Program-made: the position numbers and the translations under genes
Notes under the pieces: model-generated
What the model was told of the DNA's origin: nothing
Seen by the model: only the letters and a program-made list of their open reading frames with translations
Database searches by the model: none
In this document: positions 35,169-45,700 of the stretch, in pieces
How the letters are laid out: each line of letters begins with the position of its first letter
Position numbering within the stretch: position 1 is the first letter of the stretch
Assembly: GCF_008033235.1 (NCBI RefSeq)
Contig: NZ_CP042432.1
Location: forward strand, 1,550,001-1,614,000
DNA length: 64,000 nt
Source: Anseongella ginsenosidimutans
GTDB lineage: Bacteria; Bacteroidota; Bacteroidia; Sphingobacteriales; Sphingobacteriaceae
Reading direction: 5' to 3'

Positions 35169-37454
35169 TTAGTTCAGCAGGATTTCATCCACGAACACCC
35201 AGGCCGGCTGCCCCTTTCCGGCATGCCAGGACGGAAGCTCGGCGAGGGGCTTTACGACTACCTTCAAATAGGAAACGGCTTGCTTTTCCAACGGGCATTC
35301 GTAAATATGTTTGCCCGCCGGCTGGTGTTCGCCGGGCATTTCGAAGGACTTTTTATACAGCAGCGCCAGCTGGCTGGAATCCGCCCCGCCCCAGACTTCC
35401 ACGGAGGCCGGCGGGAAAATGTATCCCCCGGTATTCATGAATGTACTAAGCGCCACTCCATTGAGTGTATGGGGCTCTTTGAATTCCAGGGAAGCGCTAA
35501 GCTCGCCGCCCCGGTAACCCAGCCATTTCCCGTCACGAATGTCCATGCTGCCATTATCCAGGTCGAAAAGGGTGAAGGCGCCCCGGCCCTTGTACTGCGG
35601 GTCGGGAGGAAATTCAAGGCGGGCTGAATCCGGCCGGAAGCTTGCTTTATGGAAATAAGTCTGGACGGTTTCACTGCCGGTCCAGCCTTTTTTATAGGCC
35701 TTTACTTTTACCAGGGTGTTTTCGCTGATGGAAAGCGGCTCTTTAAAGACCGGCGCGTTCAGGCTGTCAGGCTCGCTGCCGTCAAGGGTGTACCGCAACT
35801 CGGCGCCGCTGATCGGATGGTTAAGCCGCAGGGTAAAAGCTTCCCTGAAAAATGCCCTGGCCGGGTTCATTTCAGGTTTATTCAGGGGCAGCACCATGCT
35901 CCCGTCATCGTAAAAGCCGGTTTCTACCGCCAGGCCGGGTCGCCTGGACACCCATTCGAGGGCTTTCTCTTTGGTCACTGCCGTATTCCAGACATAGAGG
36001 TGGCGCAGCCGGGGCATGCTCACCAGGGAATCAAGTCCGGCAGGTGTTACCGCGGTTCCCGTCAGCATCAGGGAACGAAGGCGCGGAAGCTGCGTGATCA
36101 CCGCCAGCTCCTTATCGGTGAGCGGCGTATAATTGAGGTTCAGCTGGCGAAGGTTAACAAACTCTTTCAGCAGTTGGAATTCCCCGGCTTTGAGGGGCAT
36201 ACCGCTGAGGTTCAGGCGGACGACCTGCCGGCTCAGCGGTTTCAATGCTTCCAGCGATTCTCCGCTAAACACCCGGCTGTTAAAAAAGCTCACGTCCAGG
36301 GCCGGAGACCCTTTAGCCAGGGGAGCAATGACACGGTAGGCGGTGTTCAGGTCTTTTACCAGGCCGGGGTCCGGTGCAGGGAAGTCGAATTTTTCAGCGA
36401 CAGGAGCCGTGTCGTAAATTACTTTTGCCAGCTGGTGAATAGTGTCATTCGGCGGCAGGGCGGCCAGGGGAATATTAAAATCAGCTCCTGAGCGTATCCA
36501 GGCCTGTATCAGGCTAAGTTCCTCCGGGCTTAGCTGGGGTTTGTTTTTAGGAGGCATATGATGCTTATGCCCGGGCTCCAGCAGCAGCCGTTCCATCAGG
36601 AGGCTCGCGGCAGGGTCGCCCGGCTCGAAAAGCGCGCCGTTCTTCCCTCCGGCCAGAAAAGCGGCCGTATCGGTAAGCACCAGTTGTCCCTTTGCTTTAT
36701 CTTCATTATGACAGGAAACACATTTTTCCTCCATGATCGGCAGGACCAGGTCAGAGAAGACCACCGCAGTTGCGAGATCTACCTTTTTCGATTTTTCCGG
36801 AAGAATGGGCTGCAGTACAAAATTTTCGCCGTGGGTAAGAGAGGCGCCCAGATGGCCGGCCAGCAGCAGTACCAGGCAGGTTACCGCCATGCCAATCCGC
36901 AGTACCCGCGGACGCGCCGCTTTGCCCTGCTGGTACCAAAGAAGCAAGGCGGCGAAAAAGGAAATAGCTATTCCCGTCCATTTATGCCAGTTCAGGGTAG
37001 CTCCGCCGTAGCCTTCCTCCTTTGAAAGAATCAGGCCGAATACAACCGTCAGGGCAGCGCTGATAGCTCCTCCGTAAAGCAGCAGCCCAACGGCTTTTTT
37101 ACCGGCGGAATCCGCCCGGATCTCTGCAGCCCGCGCTCCGTCGTACGGTACTTCTTCACGCAGCGCTGTTGCCGGGGATTTCCTCTGCCTGTCCGGAAGC
37201 CCTTCCCGGTGCCGGGCTGAATACCCGTCACCGGGGCCGGCCGGAAGTTCTTCCCGGAGATGCCTGTTAAAGAATTCGAAAACAAGCGCAAGGATCAGGA
37301 GTACGATGGGAAAATGCAGTAGCAGCGGATGCATTCTTCCTGCTACCTGCAAGGGGGCCGGTATGGCTATCCGCCCTTCGAACAGGACGAAAAAAAGGAT
37401 GAAAATATTCAACCCAAAAATAAGGTTGAGGGTAATATTCTTCAGCAGCTTCAT
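35169..37454 (-). CDS. Membrane-anchored c-type cytochrome/LRR protein (DUF2231-like, PSCyt1, CHB_HEX_C)
   Basis: This 761-residue mosaic starts with several membrane helices, including RMHPLLLHFPIVLLILALVF, as in DUF2231-like proteins, and more near 135-220. A planctomycete-type cytochrome domain follows with the haem motif CVSCH and the MPPKNKPQLSPEELSLIQAW end. Then come leucine-rich repeats (LRQLNLNYTPLTDKELAVI, LPRLRSLMLTGTAVT, MPRLRHLYVWNTAVT), a chitobiase-type C-terminal domain (LRYTLDGSEPDSLNAPVF) and a terminal discoidin-like segment. It probably sits in the inner membrane with a large periplasmic part. It is the last gene of the four-gene minus-strand operon. Its function is unknown. 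Confidence 0.85.
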   Translation of the reverse strand: MKLLKNITLNLIFGLNIFILFFVLFEGRIAIPAPLQVAGRMHPLLLHFPIVLLILALVFEFFNRHLREELPAGPGDGYSARHREGLPDRQRKSPATALREEVPYDGARAAEIRADSAGKKAVGLLLYGGAISAALTVVFGLILSKEEGYGGATLNWHKWTGIAISFFAALLLWYQQGKAARPRVLRIGMAVTCLVLLLAGHLGASLTHGENFVLQPILPEKSKKVDLATAVVFSDLVLPIMEEKCVSCHNEDKAKGQLVLTDTAAFLAGGKNGALFEPGDPAASLLMERLLLEPGHKHHMPPKNKPQLSPEELSLIQAWIRSGADFNIPLAALPPNDTIHQLAKVIYDTAPVAEKFDFPAPDPGLVKDLNTAYRVIAPLAKGSPALDVSFFNSRVFSGESLEALKPLSRQVVRLNLSGMPLKAGEFQLLKEFVNLRQLNLNYTPLTDKELAVITQLPRLRSLMLTGTAVTPAGLDSLVSMPRLRHLYVWNTAVTKEKALEWVSRRPGLAVETGFYDDGSMVLPLNKPEMNPARAFFREAFTLRLNHPISGAELRYTLDGSEPDSLNAPVFKEPLSISENTLVKVKAYKKGWTGSETVQTYFHKASFRPDSARLEFPPDPQYKGRGAFTLFDLDNGSMDIRDGKWLGYRGGELSASLEFKEPHTLNGVALSTFMNTGGYIFPPASVEVWGGADSSQLALLYKKSFEMPGEHQPAGKHIYECPLEKQAVSYLKVVVKPLAELPSWHAGKGQPAWVFVDEILLN

Positions 37455-37484
37455 AAAATGAACAGCCTTCCCGGCCCGGCCAAC

Positions 37485-38513
37485 TTACACTCTTTTAAAC
37501 TTATAAGGATATACCTTTCCTGATGCCCATTGAGCCACATAGATGTTCTCATCGTCGTCAATGCAGACATCATGCGGATGCTTAAACAAGGGGGTCTCCT
37601 GGCGCATAGGCTGTAAGATCCCGTCTTTATATACCGGTTCGCTTCCGCCGATATTGGAAACTACCTTGTTGTCCTTGTCAAGGATCGTGACGAAGCCGGA
37701 GTTTTCATGGCTCAGGTCGGGCGAACGCAGCACTGCGGCATATAAATGATCCCCTTTGATCACCGGGCGGCATACGCATGCTCCCGGCAGGTTAATGATC
37801 TCCAGTAATTTCCCGTCCATGCTGAAGCGTTTAAAACAGCAGCGGGTACGATCAGTAATCAGCAAAGTAGGATCGCCCTTGCGGTAATCCACGCAGATCC
37901 CATGCGCATTGTCCAGGTTAGCATCGGTTTCGCCTTTGCCGCCGAAGTGCGCTTTTAGTTTTCCCTTCGAATCGTATTGCATAATATGCTGCAGACCGTA
38001 ACCGTCTGCAATATAAATATCGCCGTTGGGAGCAACTGTCGTTTCAGTAGGGACAAACTGTTCCTTCTTTTCATACAGGCCGGTTTCGGCAGGGTAATCG
38101 ATGGTCATTATTACCTTTCCGTCCGCAGTGGTCTTAAATACCTGGTGCCGCTGGGTATCGGTAATGAAAAAGAATTCTTCGCCGCCTTCCCGGCTAAGGG
38201 TAAGGCCGTGAGCGCCCGGGAAGGCATGCCCCCAGCTATCTTTTAGTTTCCCCGATTTATTATAGACAAGGATATTATTTTTCACTTCGTTGGTAAGTAA
38301 GACGATCCTGCCTTTTTTATCCTGGACCATTTCATGACAGTCCTTTACAGGGAAACGGCTGGAGTCAAGTATTCCCCAGCCTTCTTCCTGCGCATAGGTC
38401 ATTCCGTTATGCCCGTATACTTTTGCAGGTTTTTTCATACCGAAAAGGTTGCCCGTAATGAGAATTCCCGATGAGAGAACCGCTGTGTTCCTGATAAAGC
38501 TTCTGCGCTCCAT
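37485..38513 (-). CDS. Tat-exported 6-bladed beta-propeller (NHL-repeat) protein
   Basis: This 342-residue protein begins ERRSFIRNTAVLSSGILITG, a twin-arginine signal. The rest is a repeating propeller: GRIVLLTNEVKNNILVYNKSG, LFFITDTQRHQVFKTTADG, GDIYIADGYGLQHIMQYDSKG, ENIYVAQWASGKVYPYKF. NHL propellers bind peptides, sugars or cofactors, or act as peptidyl-glycine lyases; the exact role is not clear. It lies between the DUF1501 gene (upstream, 50 bases) and the cytochrome/LRR gene (30 bases). Confidence 0.85.
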   Translation of the reverse strand: MERRSFIRNTAVLSSGILITGNLFGMKKPAKVYGHNGMTYAQEEGWGILDSSRFPVKDCHEMVQDKKGRIVLLTNEVKNNILVYNKSGKLKDSWGHAFPGAHGLTLSREGGEEFFFITDTQRHQVFKTTADGKVIMTIDYPAETGLYEKKEQFVPTETTVAPNGDIYIADGYGLQHIMQYDSKGKLKAHFGGKGETDANLDNAHGICVDYRKGDPTLLITDRTRCCFKRFSMDGKLLEIINLPGACVCRPVIKGDHLYAAVLRSPDLSHENSGFVTILDKDNKVVSNIGGSEPVYKDGILQPMRQETPLFKHPHDVCIDDDENIYVAQWASGKVYPYKFKRV

Positions 38514-38563
38514 AAATTTGTTTTATTCGTTTTTATATATTGTTCGGGTGAAAGATCGTTAAT

Positions 38564-40033
38564 TCAGGCCATTAATCCGTCAATTACTTTTCCGGCAACA
38601 TCCGTGAGGCGATAACGTCTTCCCAGGTGCTTGAAGGTAAGCCGCTCATGGTCCAGCCCCAGCAGGTTAAGAACCGTAGCATGGAAATCATGAATGTGTA
38701 CCGGATCTTTCACAATATTATAGCCAAACTCATCGGTTTCCCCGTAAACAATGCCCGGTTTTACTCCGCCTCCCGCCATCCACATGGAGAAGGCCCGGGG
38801 GTGGTGGTCGCGGCCGTAGTTATTGAATTCCAGGTGCCCCTGGCAATAGTTGGTTCTGCCGAATTCTCCGCCCCAGATAACCAGGGTGTCTTCCAGTAGC
38901 CCGCGCTGTTTCAGGTCGGTTACAAGGGCGGCGGAAGCCTGGTCCACGTCCTTTGCCTGGCCGGCCATCTCGTTGGGAAGATTGCCATGCTGATCCCATC
39001 CCTGGTGGTAAAGCTGTACGAATCGTACGCCTTTTTCCACCAGCCGGCGCGCCAGCAGGGCGTTGGCGGCATAAGTGCCCGGAACCAGGCAATCAGGCCC
39101 GTAGAGTTTGATTACGTGGTCGGGTTCGCCGGAAAGATCGGTCACATCTGGCACGGAAGTTTGCATGCGGTAGGCCATTTCATATTGCTGGATCTTGGCC
39201 GTGATCTCCGGGTCGCCGAATTCATCATATTGAAGCTGGTTGAGTTCCCCGAGTTTGTCCAGCAAGGCGCGCCGGCTTTTACCGTCGGTGCCTGCGGGAT
39301 GCCCAAGGTACAGGACCGGGTCGGGGCCGGGCATGAACTGCACTCCCTGGTGAACGGAATCAAGGAAGCCGTTGGTCCATAACTTGGAATATACCCCCTG
39401 TCCGTTCCCTTTTCCCTTGGAAACCAGCACGCAGAAAGCCGGCAGGTTTTGGTTTTCGCTGCCCAGGCCATAGCTGAGCCATGCTCCCATGCTGGGGCGG
39501 TTCCCCTGCTGGGCGCCCGTCTGGAAAAAGGTAATGGCCGGGTCGTGGTTAATGGCGTCGGTATGCAGGGAACGGACAATGCAAATATCGTCCACTACCT
39601 TGGCGGTGAAGGGAAAAAGATCGCTTACCCAGGCGCGAGCCTTACCGTATTGCTGAAAATCGTAATAAGAACCTACCAATGGAAAGCTGGCCTGGTTGGC
39701 CGTCATCCCGGTGAGCCGCTGCCCGCCGCGTACCGATTCCGGCAAGTCCTTCCCCATCATCTCGCGCAGCATGGGTTTATAATCAAAGGATTCCAGCTGT
39801 GAAGGCGCTCCGCTCTGGAACAGGTAGATCACCCGTTTGGCCTTTGGAGCAAAGTGCGGTATTCCGGGAGTAAACTCCTCGCCTGCCGCGACAGAGCGGG
39901 AGAACAGGTCGGGAATCAGCAGGGAACCCAGCGCCGCGCTTCCGATACCCACGCTCAGGCGGGAAAGGAATTGACGGCGGTTTACTTTCAGCCGGGATTC
40001 AATAATAGCATCGTGAATTGCGTCCTTTTTCAT
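38564..40033 (-). CDS. DUF1501 domain-containing Tat-exported protein
   Basis: This 489-residue protein is of the DUF1501 family, an alkaline-phosphatase/sulfatase-like fold that is common in planctomycetes and present in many Bacteroidota. NRRQFLSRLSVGIGSAALGS near the N-terminus is a twin-arginine signal, so it is exported folded. Family segments include AKRVIYLFQSGAPSQLESFD, VRFVQLYHQGWDQHG, LVIWGGEFGRTNYCQG and GRDHHPRAFSMWMAGGG. Its activity is unknown. Genes of this family almost always accompany a DUF1549/DUF1553 gene, as here (18 bases upstream). Confidence 0.9.
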   Translation of the reverse strand: MKKDAIHDAIIESRLKVNRRQFLSRLSVGIGSAALGSLLIPDLFSRSVAAGEEFTPGIPHFAPKAKRVIYLFQSGAPSQLESFDYKPMLREMMGKDLPESVRGGQRLTGMTANQASFPLVGSYYDFQQYGKARAWVSDLFPFTAKVVDDICIVRSLHTDAINHDPAITFFQTGAQQGNRPSMGAWLSYGLGSENQNLPAFCVLVSKGKGNGQGVYSKLWTNGFLDSVHQGVQFMPGPDPVLYLGHPAGTDGKSRRALLDKLGELNQLQYDEFGDPEITAKIQQYEMAYRMQTSVPDVTDLSGEPDHVIKLYGPDCLVPGTYAANALLARRLVEKGVRFVQLYHQGWDQHGNLPNEMAGQAKDVDQASAALVTDLKQRGLLEDTLVIWGGEFGRTNYCQGHLEFNNYGRDHHPRAFSMWMAGGGVKPGIVYGETDEFGYNIVKDPVHIHDFHATVLNLLGLDHERLTFKHLGRRYRLTDVAGKVIDGLMA

Positions 40034-40051
40034 CTGAATATAATTTCCGGA

Positions 40052-42379
40052 TCAGCTCCTTGTAATAGCTTCCTCAAGATTATAGATCCCGTGTACGAGC
40101 GACATCAGCGCTGCATGCTGAACCGCGTCCAGTCCCCGGCGATGCGGGTATTCTCCTGCCTGGAGGAAGGCTTTGGCTTTTTCGGGTTCCTTTCCGTAGC
40201 GTTCCAGCTCTTGTTTATAAAATTCCATCAGCAGTTCCAGTTCCTTCTCTTTGGGCGTCCTGCAGAGGATCCGCCTGAATGCCCGGGTAATCCGCTCCTG
40301 CGGCGCCAGCTCCTGCTGCGAAAGCAATGTGCCTGACAAGACCCTTGCCGCTTCCAGGACCGCCGGGTCGTTCATCATCACCAGGGCCTGCAGGGGCGTA
40401 TTGGTACGCTGACGTTCCACCTCGCACTGGTCGCGGTTGCTGGCATCGAAAATGAGCATATTCGGCGGGGGGACGGTGAGCTTGATAAAGCCGTAAATTC
40501 CCCTGCGGTAAAGATCCTGCCCATGATCCTGCACGTAACGCGCAAGGGTGCCTCTTCCGGAAGAAGTGACCTCCCAAATGCCGTCCGGCTGGTAGCCCTT
40601 GAAACTAGGGCCGCCAAGCTGCTTAACCAGCAGTCCGCTGCTGGCCAGTAAATGATCCCTTATCAGTTCCGCAGGCAGCCGCAGGCGGGAGGCCCTGGCC
40701 AGGTAGATATTGTCCGGGTCGGTATATAGTTTCTTTTCGGAGATTTTAGCCGACTGCCGGTAAGTAGCCGAGGTCACCAGTTCCTTCACCAGCCATTTAA
40801 TATCCCAGTCATGCTCCATAAAGGAGACAGCCAGGTAATCAAGCAGCTCGGGATGGGAGGGAAGCTTTCCCTGCGCCCCGAAGTCGCCGGTGGATTCAAC
40901 GATGCCCCTGCCGAAAATCTTGTTCCAGACCTGGTTCACAAAAACGCGGGCGGTCAGCGGATTTTCCTTACTGATGGTCCATTTGGCCAGCCCCAGGCGA
41001 TTGCGGGGATAGCGGGTGGTATCCAGCGGAAGGATCGCTTCCGGCGTAGCCGCAAATACCCGCTTGCCCGGTGAATCATATAATCCGCGGTTAAGAATAT
41101 AAGTTTTTCGCAGCGTATCCAGCTCTTCCATCACCGACACCATCATGCGCCCCGTATCAGGTTTGTTCACAAAGTCAAGGATGCCTTTTACATCTTCGTC
41201 GTTAATGTAAAGAATGGGCGTTTTTGCCGGCTCGGAACCTACCAATCCTTCCAGTCCCTTTTCCGGGGTATTATTGAAGAAGGCATACATCTCATAATAA
41301 TCCTGCTGGGAAAAAGGATCGTACTTATGGTCATGGCATTGGGCGCATTCCATGGTAATGCCCAGAATGCCCTTGCTGAACGTATTGGTTTTGTCAATAT
41401 TATAGGTAACGCGGTATTCTTCTTCAATGACACCGCCCTCTTCCGTATATTTATGATTGCGGTTAAAGGCCGTGGCCAAAATCTGTTCCTTGTTCGCTTC
41501 CGGCAGCATGTCGCCCGCCAGCTGCCACAGCAGGAACTGGTCATAGGGCATATTCTCATTAAAGGCGTGGATCACCCAGTCGCGCCAGGGCCACTGTGTA
41601 CGGCGGTCATCATCCTGGTAGCCATAAGAATCGGCATAACGGCCAACATCCAGCCAGTGAAGCGCCATTTTCTCCCCGTAGGCAGGAGAGGCCAGCAGCT
41701 GATCAATAATTTTTTCATAGGCCTGCGGGGAATCATCCGCCAGGAAAGCGTCCATCATCTCCAGGTCCGGGGGCAGCCCCGTAAGGTCTACCGAAACCCT
41801 CCTCAGCAAGTGTTCCTTGTCAGCAGGTTCGTTTGGTTCCAGGCCAACCAGGTCCATTTTTGACAGTACAAAGCGGTCAATATCGTTCCGGGGCCAGTCT
41901 TCCCGGCTAACTTCCGGCAAAGCAGGCTTTTCAGGCGGAAGAAATGCCCAGTGCTTTTCGTATTCGGCGCCCTGCTTTATCCACTTTCCGATCAGTTTGA
42001 TCTCGTATTCGCTGAGTTTCAGGTTAGAAGAAGGCGGAGGCATTTTTAAATCGGGGTCGTCCGAGGTGATGCGCAGGTAGACCATGCTTTCTTCCGGCTT
42101 TCCCGGAACAATGGCATGCGCTTCCGGCATGTCTTTTAACGCTGCATAGGCGTTTTCTTCCAGGTCAAGCCGGAGATCGGCCTCCCTGGCATTGTCGTCC
42201 GGCCCATGGCAGGCAAAGCACCGGTCAGACAACACCGGCTTCACATGAAAATTAAAGTCCACTTTATCAGGCAATTTTCCTGATCCTGTGATGCCTTCCG
42301 GCTCGGACCGGTTACAGTTGATCAGCAGCAGGCTGGTTGCCGTTGCGGCTATAATAGCATATAATGGTTTACAATTCAC
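40052..42379 (-). CDS. PSCyt1-DUF1549-DUF1553 protein (planctomycete-type cytochrome)
   Basis: This 775-residue exported protein has a hydrophobic start with Cys in LLLINCNRSE (lipobox-like). The cytochrome domain carries CFACH (about residue 56), then MPPPSSNLKLSEYEIKLIGKW. DUF1549 (PSCyt2) follows: NDIDRFVLSKMDLVGLEP, LLRRVSVDLTGLPP, GRYADSYGYQDDDRRTQWPW. DUF1553 (PSD1) forms the C-terminal half: ITMECAQCHDHKYDPFSQ, with a second CxxCH-like motif, and PLTARVFVNQVWNKIFGRGIV. Function is unknown. It is the first gene of the minus-strand operon and diverges from SusC3. Confidence 0.9.
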   Translation of the reverse strand: MNCKPLYAIIAATATSLLLINCNRSEPEGITGSGKLPDKVDFNFHVKPVLSDRCFACHGPDDNAREADLRLDLEENAYAALKDMPEAHAIVPGKPEESMVYLRITSDDPDLKMPPPSSNLKLSEYEIKLIGKWIKQGAEYEKHWAFLPPEKPALPEVSREDWPRNDIDRFVLSKMDLVGLEPNEPADKEHLLRRVSVDLTGLPPDLEMMDAFLADDSPQAYEKIIDQLLASPAYGEKMALHWLDVGRYADSYGYQDDDRRTQWPWRDWVIHAFNENMPYDQFLLWQLAGDMLPEANKEQILATAFNRNHKYTEEGGVIEEEYRVTYNIDKTNTFSKGILGITMECAQCHDHKYDPFSQQDYYEMYAFFNNTPEKGLEGLVGSEPAKTPILYINDEDVKGILDFVNKPDTGRMMVSVMEELDTLRKTYILNRGLYDSPGKRVFAATPEAILPLDTTRYPRNRLGLAKWTISKENPLTARVFVNQVWNKIFGRGIVESTGDFGAQGKLPSHPELLDYLAVSFMEHDWDIKWLVKELVTSATYRQSAKISEKKLYTDPDNIYLARASRLRLPAELIRDHLLASSGLLVKQLGGPSFKGYQPDGIWEVTSSGRGTLARYVQDHGQDLYRRGIYGFIKLTVPPPNMLIFDASNRDQCEVERQRTNTPLQALVMMNDPAVLEAARVLSGTLLSQQELAPQERITRAFRRILCRTPKEKELELLMEFYKQELERYGKEPEKAKAFLQAGEYPHRRGLDAVQHAALMSLVHGIYNLEEAITRS

Positions 42380-42720
42380 AGCCTATTGGATAAGGTTACC
42401 TTAGAGCTGGCTAAAGTTAGTGAAAAACCCTGGAGCTATCAAACTTTGTTTGAACATTCTTACATACTATCGACCGCTGCAAGTGAGCAAGATGTCCGAC
42501 ATAAAATTGTCATATAAAAGTTACGTTTGAAAATCCCATTTGAGCAACGTATGCGCAGGATTTCCGAAGCCGCTTCCCTGTTCACGTGTTTGTTTTAGCT
42601 AATACATTTTTAATAATGTATCACGTCTGTTGCAAATTTCTTAATTTTTAGCAGCGAATGGCGCCGAATGGTGCAAGATTTCTCCTGTTTTTTATCAATA
42701 TCGCTAAAATTTGTAACGTC
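42380..42720. other. Gene-free regulatory region between divergent operons
   Basis: This AT-rich stretch separates the PSCyt operon from susC3. A 7-base inverted repeat ATACATT-N6-AATGTAT (42602-42621) could be an operator. CGAATGG is repeated at short distance around 42655-42673. No gene or RNA was recognised. Confidence 0.4.
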
Positions 42721-42752
42721 TTTGTTGTAAAAGCCTCAAATGGTTAAATTAG
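42721..42752 (+). promoter_or_regulatory. Candidate Bacteroidota promoter for susC3
   Basis: TTTG (42721-42724), a 20-base spacer and TAAATTAG (42745-42752) match TTTG-N20-TAnnTTTG with one mismatch. The ATG of susC3 is 33 bases further on, a reasonable leader. Confidence 0.5.
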
Positions 42753-42784
42753 TGTAATTTTTAGGATACACTAAATCAACCATT

Positions 42785-45700
42785 ATGAAGAGACAACTTT
42801 TTACCTTACTCATACTTACACTAAGTATGTTGTTGCCGGCTCTCTCCTGGGCGCAGGTGCAGGTATCCGGAAAGGTTACCGACGCCGCCACAGACGAACC
42901 CTTGCCGGGAGTCGCAGTTACCGTACAAGGTACCACTATCGGGACACAGACCGACCTCGAAGGAAATTACCAGATCAATGTGCCGTCCAGCGGGTCAATG
43001 CTGGAATTTCGTTTTCTTGGGTATACCAACCAGACGATTGCTGCTGACCGCGAGCTTATCAATGTGGAGCTAGCAACCAGCGCGCAGGCGCTCAATGAAG
43101 TGGTAGTAACCGCAATGGGCACACAGCGAAGCAGGAATGAATTGCCATTTGCGGCAGAAGAAGTGAGCGCTGAGGAATTGACAAGGACCCGGGGAGCGAA
43201 TTTTATGAATTCCCTTTCAGGAAAAGTTTCCGGTTTAGCCATCCGGCAAAATAACAGCCTGGGTGGATCTACCAATGTGGTGATCAGGGGCTATAAATCC
43301 ATTACGGGAAATAACCAGGCCCTTTTTGTCATTGACGGGGTGCCGGTAAGCAATGCCAATACAAACACCGAGGATCAGATGGAAGGATTTGCCGGCTATG
43401 ACTACGGCAATGCCGCCGCCGATATTAACCCTGATAATATCGCCTCGGTTAACGTACTTAAAGGCGCAGCGGCTACGGCTTTATACGGTTCGCGCGGCGC
43501 TAACGGCGTAATCATGATCACCACTAAAAAGGGGCGGAAAAATAGCCTGGAAGTATTGGTGAACAGCGGGTTTACCGTAGGAAGCATAGATAAAACTACT
43601 TTTGCGGAATACCAGAATGAATATGGCGCAGGGTATGAATCCGGATTTTACGATGTGAGTTTTCCCGACGGCGATGGCGAAGGCCAGGCGGTATTATTCG
43701 ATCATGATGCATCCTTTGGCAGCGCCTTCGATCCGAATTTAATGGTCTATCAATGGGACGCCCTGGATCCCGCCTCTCCGAATTACCATCGAAAAACTCC
43801 CTGGGTCGCCGCTCCCAATGATCCTTCGGATTTCTATGAGAATTCCACCAACTCCAATCAAAGTATTGTGATCAGGGGCGGGGGCGACAGGTCTACCTTT
43901 AAAGCCGGGTATACCCGGATAGATCAGACAGGAGTCCTGCCTAACAGTTCCCTGGATAAGAATCTATTCAATTTCTCCGCCGCTTACGATGCCACACCGA
44001 AACTGAAAATAAGCGCTAATGCCAATTATTCAAAGATCGACGGCCTGGGCCGGTACGGCACGGGCTATTCGGGGATCAATGTGAACCAGCAATTCCGGCA
44101 GTGGTGGCAAGTCAACGTAGATATTGAGAAGCAGAAGGAGGCTTATTTCAGGAACCGCCGGAATGTTACCTGGAACTGGGCCGACCTGGAAGGCACCGGG
44201 CCTATTTATTCGGATAACCCTTACTGGACAAGATACGAGAATTACCAGAACGATACACGAAACCATTATTTCGGCTATGCCGCGGCAGATTGGATCGTGA
44301 CAGACTGGTTAAGTATTATGGGCAGGGCTGCCATTGACGCGACGGACGATTTCCAGGAAGAACGCGTAGCGGTTGGAAGCGCCGGCGGTACTGCGGCAGC
44401 TGAATACGGCCGCTATAACAGGACGTACAGCGAAGCGAATTACGACCTTATTCTGAATTTTAATAAAAGCCTGTCGGCGGACCTTAGCCTGACCGGCTTG
44501 CTGGGAGGCAATATGCGGCGGATAAAGATCAATTCTGTGAGGGCCACCACCAACGGCGGCCTGGTAGTACCCGGCTTGTACTCCCTTTCAAATTCAGTAA
44601 GCCCTATTGAGCCACCGGATGAGAATTATGAACGCGTGGGTGTAGACGGAATATTTGCCAGCGCTACCCTCGGGTACAAGGAAACAGTCTTTCTTGACCT
44701 TACCGCCCGAAGGGATCAATCCACCACCTTGCCCGAAGGGAATAATGTATATTATTATCCGTCCGCGGCCGCAAGTTTCCTTTTTTCAAACGTAATGGAA
44801 GATTCGCCCTGGCTGTCTTACGGTAAATTAAGAGTGAATTATGCCGAAGTGGGTAACGATGCTCCGGCCCTGAGCCTTTTTGACGTTTATGACAAACCGG
44901 CCGGTTTCGGATCTATTCCCATCTTCTCCCTGCCGGATGTGAAAAATAACGAAGAACTGAAGCCCGAAAGAACCAAAAGCATTGAAGCTGGTTTGGATAT
45001 GGCCTTTCTCGACAATCGCTTTGGTTTTGAATTTTCCTGGTACAAAACGCGGTCGGTTGACATGATCATCCCGGTCAGGGTTTCGGCTGCCACCGGATAT
45101 ACGGAACGTTTTATTAATTCGGGGGAAATGCAGAACAAGGGGATTGAACTTTCTGCCTTTATAACCCCTGTACTCAGCGATAATTTTTCCTGGAGAATGG
45201 ATCTGAATTTTACGAGGAACAGGAATAAAGTAGTGAGTTTGTACGGAGAAGGGGATAATAAAGTGGAGAATATCATTATCGGCGATTTTCAGGCTGGTTC
45301 CGCAAATGCTGCAGTAGGATACGGATACGGAGTGATCAAAGGCTCCACTTATGTTTATCATGAAAACGGGCAGCCGATTGTCCGGCCAAACGGGTACTAT
45401 GAGATATCTTCCACCTCCGATAACGTAATAGGGGATCCCAACCCCGATTGGATCGGCGGTATTAGCAATACACTTCGCTACAAGGGAGTATCCCTGAATT
45501 TCCTGGTGGATATCCGGCATGGCGGGGACATCTTCTCCCTGGACCAATGGTATGGAATGGGTACCGGCCTTTACCCGGAAACGGCGGGCCTGAACGAACT
45601 GGGCGTACCCAAAAGAGCCCCTGTGAGTGAAAACGGCGGTATTTTATTGCCGGGTGTACAGGAAGACGGCTCTCCAAACGATGTAAGAGCGGCGCTTTCC

